This document shows, one piece after another, positions 59,162 to 64,000 of a DNA stretch of 64,000 nucleotides. The stretch comes from Welwitschia mirabilis. Its lineage: Eukaryota; Gnetophyta; Gnetopsida; Welwitschiales. The stretch's first letter is position 1. The number at the start of each line of letters is the position of its first letter. The DNA lies in the NCBI GenBank assembly GCA_051453625.1, contig JBOZIK010000001.1, positions 274,425,736 to 274,489,735 of the forward strand, read 5' to 3'. Below the pieces are notes generated by a model that was not told the origin of the DNA, did no database searches, and was given only the letters and a program-made list of their open reading frames with translations. The position numbers were made by a program, and so were the translations under genes.

Positions 59162-60350
59162 TGTTGTGGTGCGTATTTGTGCAAAGATTACATTCTCAAA
59201 TAAATCCTATAAATCATAAATATATATAGATTTTACATAACACACTAATATAGATGGAAGTAACCCAAATGTCATAATTCCATCGAAGGCACAAGTGAGA
59301 AGAAAGAGACTTAATTTTGAAAATGATAATCTTTAAGTAGAAAACAATAACAATATAAATAATCACACTATGCAAATGAGATGCAAGTCCTATTCTAAAT
59401 GCAACTTCTATGTGATTACCAAATCAACTTGTCATGGAGACCAGCCCTATATAATCTAGATCAATCAAGAAAAGCAATTACTAGACCAAGTCCAATGTAA
59501 GCTATCAAATACGTCAAACAGAATATGAAAACAATGCAAAATTTATGTAGGAAATGAAATGCAATACACCTAAACTAACAATGTCAATCTTAACAAAGCT
59601 TGCCCTTGTGAACTATATCACTAATAAACCTATTATGGAATTAGAAGCAACATAAACCATAAGGGAGATGCATGAAAACTAATTAAAGCGAACCAAACAT
59701 TTATGTTATAAAGCAGGAGCACCTCAATGAAAAATACATATCTCAACACCAAGGAAAACATCTCTCTATAATAATAATGGATGAACCTTCTATCCTTCAG
59801 TCTCTTATCACGAGAATTTCCACTTCCAAAGAATATGAAAATAGGGTTGAGTGTGATGGAGGTATTTACTATAAAATAGACTTTAAAATCAGCAAGCACT
59901 AATAGATGCATCATCAACCCTAATAGTCATGTAAGAAGATATAAGCCACATGGCCAGAGTTTGGTGAAGTTTGATGAAGTATTATTTTTAGGTGTCATCT
60001 TGCTGGTTGTTCAGATATCACAAGAGATGATGCCATATCATATGAGTTCCACATTAATTACCAAATTAATTCAGTAAGCATCTTTCTTCGCTTAAGTGCT
60101 TTTATCATCTATACAATTGTTTGGATGATGAGGTGGATGATGGAATTTTATAAAATATTTCTTATATCACATTAGCCTCATTAATTATAGAATTACTACT
60201 TTAGATAGGAAGTATTGTAAATTGCTTCAAATTTGGTCAAATGTAATAAAGATCGCATGTTTTCATGATATTTGCCCTAGCTCTTCATTAATGTTGAAAC
60301 TCAGCATAAACCTATCTAATGTCCAATAAAACTACCTAAAATACCTATCA
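59162..60350 (-). repeat. 3' LTR of Athila-like element E2
   Basis: Reverse complement of the E1 LTR (29247-30488), with left end TGTTGTGGTGCG and right end ATACCTATCA. About 1.19 kb. It breaks the 3' LTR of D and is therefore younger than D. The minus-strand open frame 59633-59917 lies in it and resembles no known protein. Confidence 0.8.
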
Positions 60351-61013
60351 AATACATATAATTTAGCAGTGTAATATAGTCCCCTGCTTCTCCCTGTCAG
60401 TACCTAATAAAACTACGTGAACAACCATAATGACGAGTCAATTTATCTAATAATAAATCAACTAGGAAACTGTGACATAAATTCAGAAAGAATTTTAGGA
60501 ATCTCAAAATGTAAAATAGATGTGTCAAAAACAGATAACTGAACATTTCATCTATGTAGTAAAAGTGGCCATATTATCGTTCTAGTGGTCATCCAGATGA
60601 TGGAGGGGATGACAGGCTAAAAAATTAGCCTTGAAAAATAGAAACTTGTGAAAAATTTTTTAGAAAGATAAATATTAAGTGTACCAATAATTAATGGGCC
60701 TCCACTCAAATGTACAGCAGACAGAAAATAATTGTGTATAACATAACAATTCTCATAATGTATCAAAAATGATATGTAAAAATATGCATAATATCCAATA
60801 ATAAAAAATATACACCATGATGATACTCAAAAATGATATATCTATATATAAATCATAAATTTTATACAATCCATGGAGGAAAGATATATAGTACAACAAC
60901 ATAAGTCACTCCCCTTGTTTAGTCATGATGAACTTCTAATGTATAGTAGGCTCAAGTGCCAGAAGAGAAGAGGGAGGATGCTCAGGATCTATATGAAAAT
61001 AGTGGTTTAATGA
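60351..61013 (-). other. Element E2 3' internal region
   Basis: Follows the 3' LTR. A purine-rich stretch on the minus strand at about 60383-60404 (GGGAGAAGCAGGGGA) may be the polypurine tract, though it is about 30 bases from the LTR edge. No integrase, RNase H or RT of E2 is visible, so these are deleted or hidden in the gap. Confidence 0.45.
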
Positions 61014-61113
61014 NNNNNNNNNNNNNNNNNNNNNNNNNNNNNNNNNNNNNNNNNNNNNNNNNNNNNNNNNNNNNNNNNNNNNNNNNNNNNNNNNNNNNNN
61101 NNNNNNNNNNNNN
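61014..61113. other. Assembly gap, 100 N
   Basis: No overlap between its two flanks is apparent, unlike most other 100-N gaps here. Confidence 0.98.
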
Positions 61114-61520
61114 TTTAGATTAGGGTTGCCTAGTAATTTTTGCATTATCTTCAATGAAGATTTTATATTAAATAATGGAGGGAGGAATGGTTGTTAAATC
61201 TTTATGGGACCAAGTAAATGCATTAACCTTAGAATTTAGAAGTGAGATTAAAATTAATTCTTATTGAGAAAAAAGATTCTCATTATTATCAAAGGTTTAT
61301 TCTAGTCATCACACAGAAAGATATATTTTAGTTTACTAGGTAAAGGTTTCATATTTAAATTTAAATTTTTATTTTCTATTAAATTTTTCTCAAAGTTGAC
61401 TATTATCTTAGACTATCGTCTGAACAACTAAGATGGATGAATTTCCTCAAAATATGAAATCTCAGTAGTTTTTAAATGTTGGACTTCTTTACATATTACA
61501 GTTTCAGTTTCTTCAGTCTC
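61114..61520 (-). other. Element E2, between protease and gap, no clear domain
   Basis: AT-rich. It would hold the RT start in an Athila element, but I cannot recognise one. Confidence 0.35.
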
Positions 61521-62100
61521 CTAATTAAAATAGTCAATTTGTAAATGCTCATAGTTAAGTTGATCATCATTGAAAGATTCCAATTTCTTTACTTCAAGTG
61601 AATCATCGAACAAGGTAGGCTCATAAAGCATTAACCATTTTTCTTCAAGTGAATGATGTTGTAAAAATGAAGTTGGCTTAATTTCTTCTTCAATATTCAA
61701 CTCATCACCTAAATCCTTTTCAGCAACATCAAAAAATTTAATGGTAAACTTTTTATTTTTTAAGTGACATTCCATCATTCTAGTTCTTATATCAATAATA
61801 TAATGGGCTGTTGTGCAATATGCTCTATCTAAAAGTTGTGGATTAACCTCTGTTATGCTCAACTTCAATCACAACCATATCTATTGGATAGAATGCTTCT
61901 TTAATTTGAATCACCAAATCTTTTATTGCTCCTAAAGGTCTCTTTACTAATGTATCTATCAATTTTAAAATAATTCATATAAGCTCAATTCTACTTTTCA
62001 AATCAAGTTATTGATAAATATGTAAATGCATAACGTTAACACTTGCTCCTATATTGACTAAGGCTTTCTTTATTCTTTTATTTCCTTCTAATATGACATT
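61521..62100 (-). pseudogene. Element E2 protease remnant
   Basis: On the minus strand, about 61865-61955 gives DTLVKRPLGAIKDLVIQIKE, AFYPIDMVVIEVEHN, then 61521-61868 (115 codons open) gives ITEVNPQLLDRAYCTTAHYI, IDIRTRMMECHLKNKKFTIK and FFDV. This is the C-terminal half of Athila-type protease, in which the expected PLILGR is now PQLLDR. After it come acidic residues (DLGDELNIEEEIKPTSFLQH) of the linker toward RT. The plus-strand frame 62054-62305 is a shadow. Confidence 0.75.
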
Positions 62101-63930
62101 AACTGTTGTTGTCCCTGGATCCTTAAACTTTGAACATTTTTGTGAAACTAAGTTATTTATAGATTGGGCTAGGAAGACTTTACTATATATAGTTCATTTT
62201 TATTTTTTTCTAATTATATCTTTCCAAAACTTAAAATATTTAAGATTTTCTTATAATAGTTTTCAAATGGTAAATTTATGCTCACATTTTGCATTAAGGC
62301 TTTAAGATGCTTATCCAAGTAGGATTGGTATTTAATCTATTAAGCCAAGGAGTAGCAAGTTTCTTACCTTTATCTTGAGAAGAATTTTTCTTATTATCAT
62401 TTAAAGGAGAAAGAAAAGCATGATTTTCTAAGATTTCAATATCCTCTTCTTCTTCATCATTTTTATCACCTTAGGAAGTTGAAGCCTCATGGTAAGAGGT
62501 GTTGTATGATTTTTACTTATTGTCACAACCTTAAAATCTTTTCTTACTTCATTAGGATTTGGTAAAGGTTGTATTGCAAGCGATCCTTGTGGTCTTTAAT
62601 TTGCAAGCATAGTTTGTTGAAGAACATTAACAAGATTTTCAATGTTTAAATTTGTCTTCTCTTGAGATTTTCTTAATTTATCAATGGAATTTTTAAGTGA
62701 ATCATTTTGATTTTTTGATCTTTTTATTCTTGCTTGGCAATTTACATTACTTGGTTAGAAGTTTGAATTGTTTGTTTGAAAGTTAGCATTTTCAAATCTA
62801 TTTTTAAATGGTTGAAAATTGGGATGATTTACTTGAAAGTTCTTAAATTTATTCTTAAATGATTAAAAAATTGGTTATCCATTCATCCTAGGTTGAAATT
62901 GGTTTTGATTTTAACTTTGATTTTGATTTTGTATTCTAAAGTTTGAAGACTTCTAGTTAAATGTGCACATCTCTTCATAAATCTTTTCTTTGTAAGTAGA
63001 CAATAAAGGATATTCTTTTATTACATGGTAGTTGTCTTCACATAAATCACAAGTTGGAATCATGACTACACTCTTTTCAATTGCCAATTTTACATCTAAG
63101 ATCATTCGAGTGTATTTTTCTGATGTTGTTGTGAAATCCTTAATGATATTTATTAGTTATTTTTCTATTTTTATTTTTCCTTTTCTTGTTTTACTTATTT
63201 AATATCTTTTATGATTTTGCCTATAGTACAATTTNNNNNNNNNNTAGGTGTTGATTTAGGTCATGTTTGGCTTACTTTTGCAAGTTCTTCAAACAATCTT
63301 CATGCATTTTCTACAGTAAAATTCATTGAATTTTCTTCACATGAAAAATCTACAAGTTATTTTGTTTGATTATTAAGTTCACTATAGAAATAATCTACTG
63401 ATTATTTTTAAGTAAATGCATCTATAGGATTAGATTCTATGGCAATGAAAAATTATTCATAAGTGAAGGCATAATCTTCATTAGGTTGTTGGAAATTTGT
63501 TACCTCTTTCTTTCTTTTTCTTATGGATGTTTCACTGAAAAATCTCTTGATAAATGCTTTTTGAACTCAATTCCATGTTTTTAAGTTTTTATGTGCAATA
63601 GTTCTTAACCATAATTTAGCTTTTCCTTTTAAAGTAATGGGAAAAATAACCATGTAAGTACAATCACTAATTCATTTTTTACTATTTCCAGAAGTAAGCA
63701 CTTATTATTCAATATTAGCTATAAGTTAGTGAGGATCTTCATCATTTTCTCCATTAAACATAGGATAAGCATTTAAATTTTGTAACTTAACATCATCATT
63801 AGGAGGTAGATCAAAAGGGTTTTGGATTTCACATTTTTCATTTGCAATTAGTTCTTTAAGGTTGACATTAGCATTTGGATTTATAGATGTAGTAAAGGTC
63901 TCGATCACAATAGAGGGATTAGGCGAAGCA
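62101..63930 (-). pseudogene. Element E2 gag remnant
   Basis: Read right to left on the minus strand: N-terminal start at 63726-63908 (MIETFTTSINPNANVNLKEL, then NAYPMFNGENDEDPH), capsid part across 63250-63700, zinc knuckle at about 63025-63075 (CDLCEDNYHVIKEYP, last Cys replaced by Tyr), then an Asn- and Gln-rich linker at 62740-62960 (QNQNQS, stop, NQNQFQPRMNG; NFQVNHPNFQPFKNRFENAN), and SLKNSIDKLRKSQEKTNLNI and NVLQQTMLAN near 62610-62710. Matches E1 gag. Stops and a 10-N gap interrupt it. Confidence 0.8.
63235..63244. other. Short gap, 10 N
   Basis: Unlike the 100-N gaps this is 10 N long, pointing to a different step of assembly or gap filling. It lies within the E2 gag. Confidence 0.98.
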
Positions 63931-64000
63931 ACCTGTTTCTATTTTTGTAATAATTTAACATTATAATAAAATGACTTTATTTTAAACTATCTTTTGAAAA

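Noticed and set aside
59633-59917. 94-codon minus-strand open frame as an Athila envelope-like gene
   Set aside because: It lies wholly inside the E2 LTR, not in the internal region, and no signal peptide or membrane pattern typical of such proteins can be argued.

Overview
This window is AT-rich nuclear DNA of a seed plant, almost certainly pericentromeric or other repeat heterochromatin. I could support no host gene, tRNA, rRNA, CRISPR array or bacterial-type operon. Nearly everything recognisable is decayed LTR-retrotransposon sequence: Ty3/gypsy Tekay/Del-like elements with very long LTRs, Ty3/gypsy Athila-like elements, one small non-autonomous LTR element and a Copia scrap. The plant assignment rests on primer-binding sites matching initiator tRNA-Met (TGGTATCAGAGC type) and the Athila-type site (tRNA-Asp, TGGCGCCGTTGCC type), and on plant-type gag, protease, reverse transcriptase (RT), RNase H (RH) and integrase (IN) motifs. 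All coding regions carry many stops and frameshifts. Substitutions are dominated by C-to-T and G-to-A, as expected after long cytosine methylation. Families and domains were read by eye from conserved motifs, not by database search.

Layout. Element G (+ strand, Ty3/gypsy) is split. Its gag, protease and RT lie at about 560-3630, and its RNase H, integrase, polypurine tract and 3' LTR resume at 39484. Between the halves sits element A/C (- strand, Tekay-like): 3' LTR 3631-6123, pol 6124-8811, RT start, protease and gag 31905-33793, PBS 33794-33810, and a long 5' LTR 33811-39483. A/C is itself interrupted in this scaffold by 8912-31804, a contig bounded by gaps. That contig holds an Athila-like pol remnant I (- strand, 9390-12200), a small element J (13919-16149), another Athila-like integrase remnant H (- strand, 17640-18600), a second Tekay-like element B (- strand, 20540-29246), and the start of an Athila element E1 (+ strand, 29247-31804) inserted in the 5' LTR of B.

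Right of G, an Athila-like element F (+ strand, about 42100-48708 and its repeat) is interrupted in its integrase gene by element D (+ strand; 5' LTR 51119-53164, 3' LTR from 58522). The 3' LTR of D is broken by E2 (- strand Athila, LTR 59162-60350, protease and gag to the window end), a relative of E1 in inverted orientation.

Assembly warning. There are eight 100-N gaps and one 10-N gap. At most of the 100-N gaps the sequence after the gap repeats sequence from before it (77 bp to 2.3 kb, identical or nearly so). Several apparent tandem duplications are therefore probably unmerged contig ends or haplotypes, and the placement of 8912-31804 is doubtful.

I found no credible new gene system. 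The most interesting items are a possible templated filler in the LTR of A, triplicated primer-binding sites in D, a conserved minisatellite in the transcribed leader of the Tekay-like LTRs, and repeated Asp-to-Asn loss at catalytic sites.
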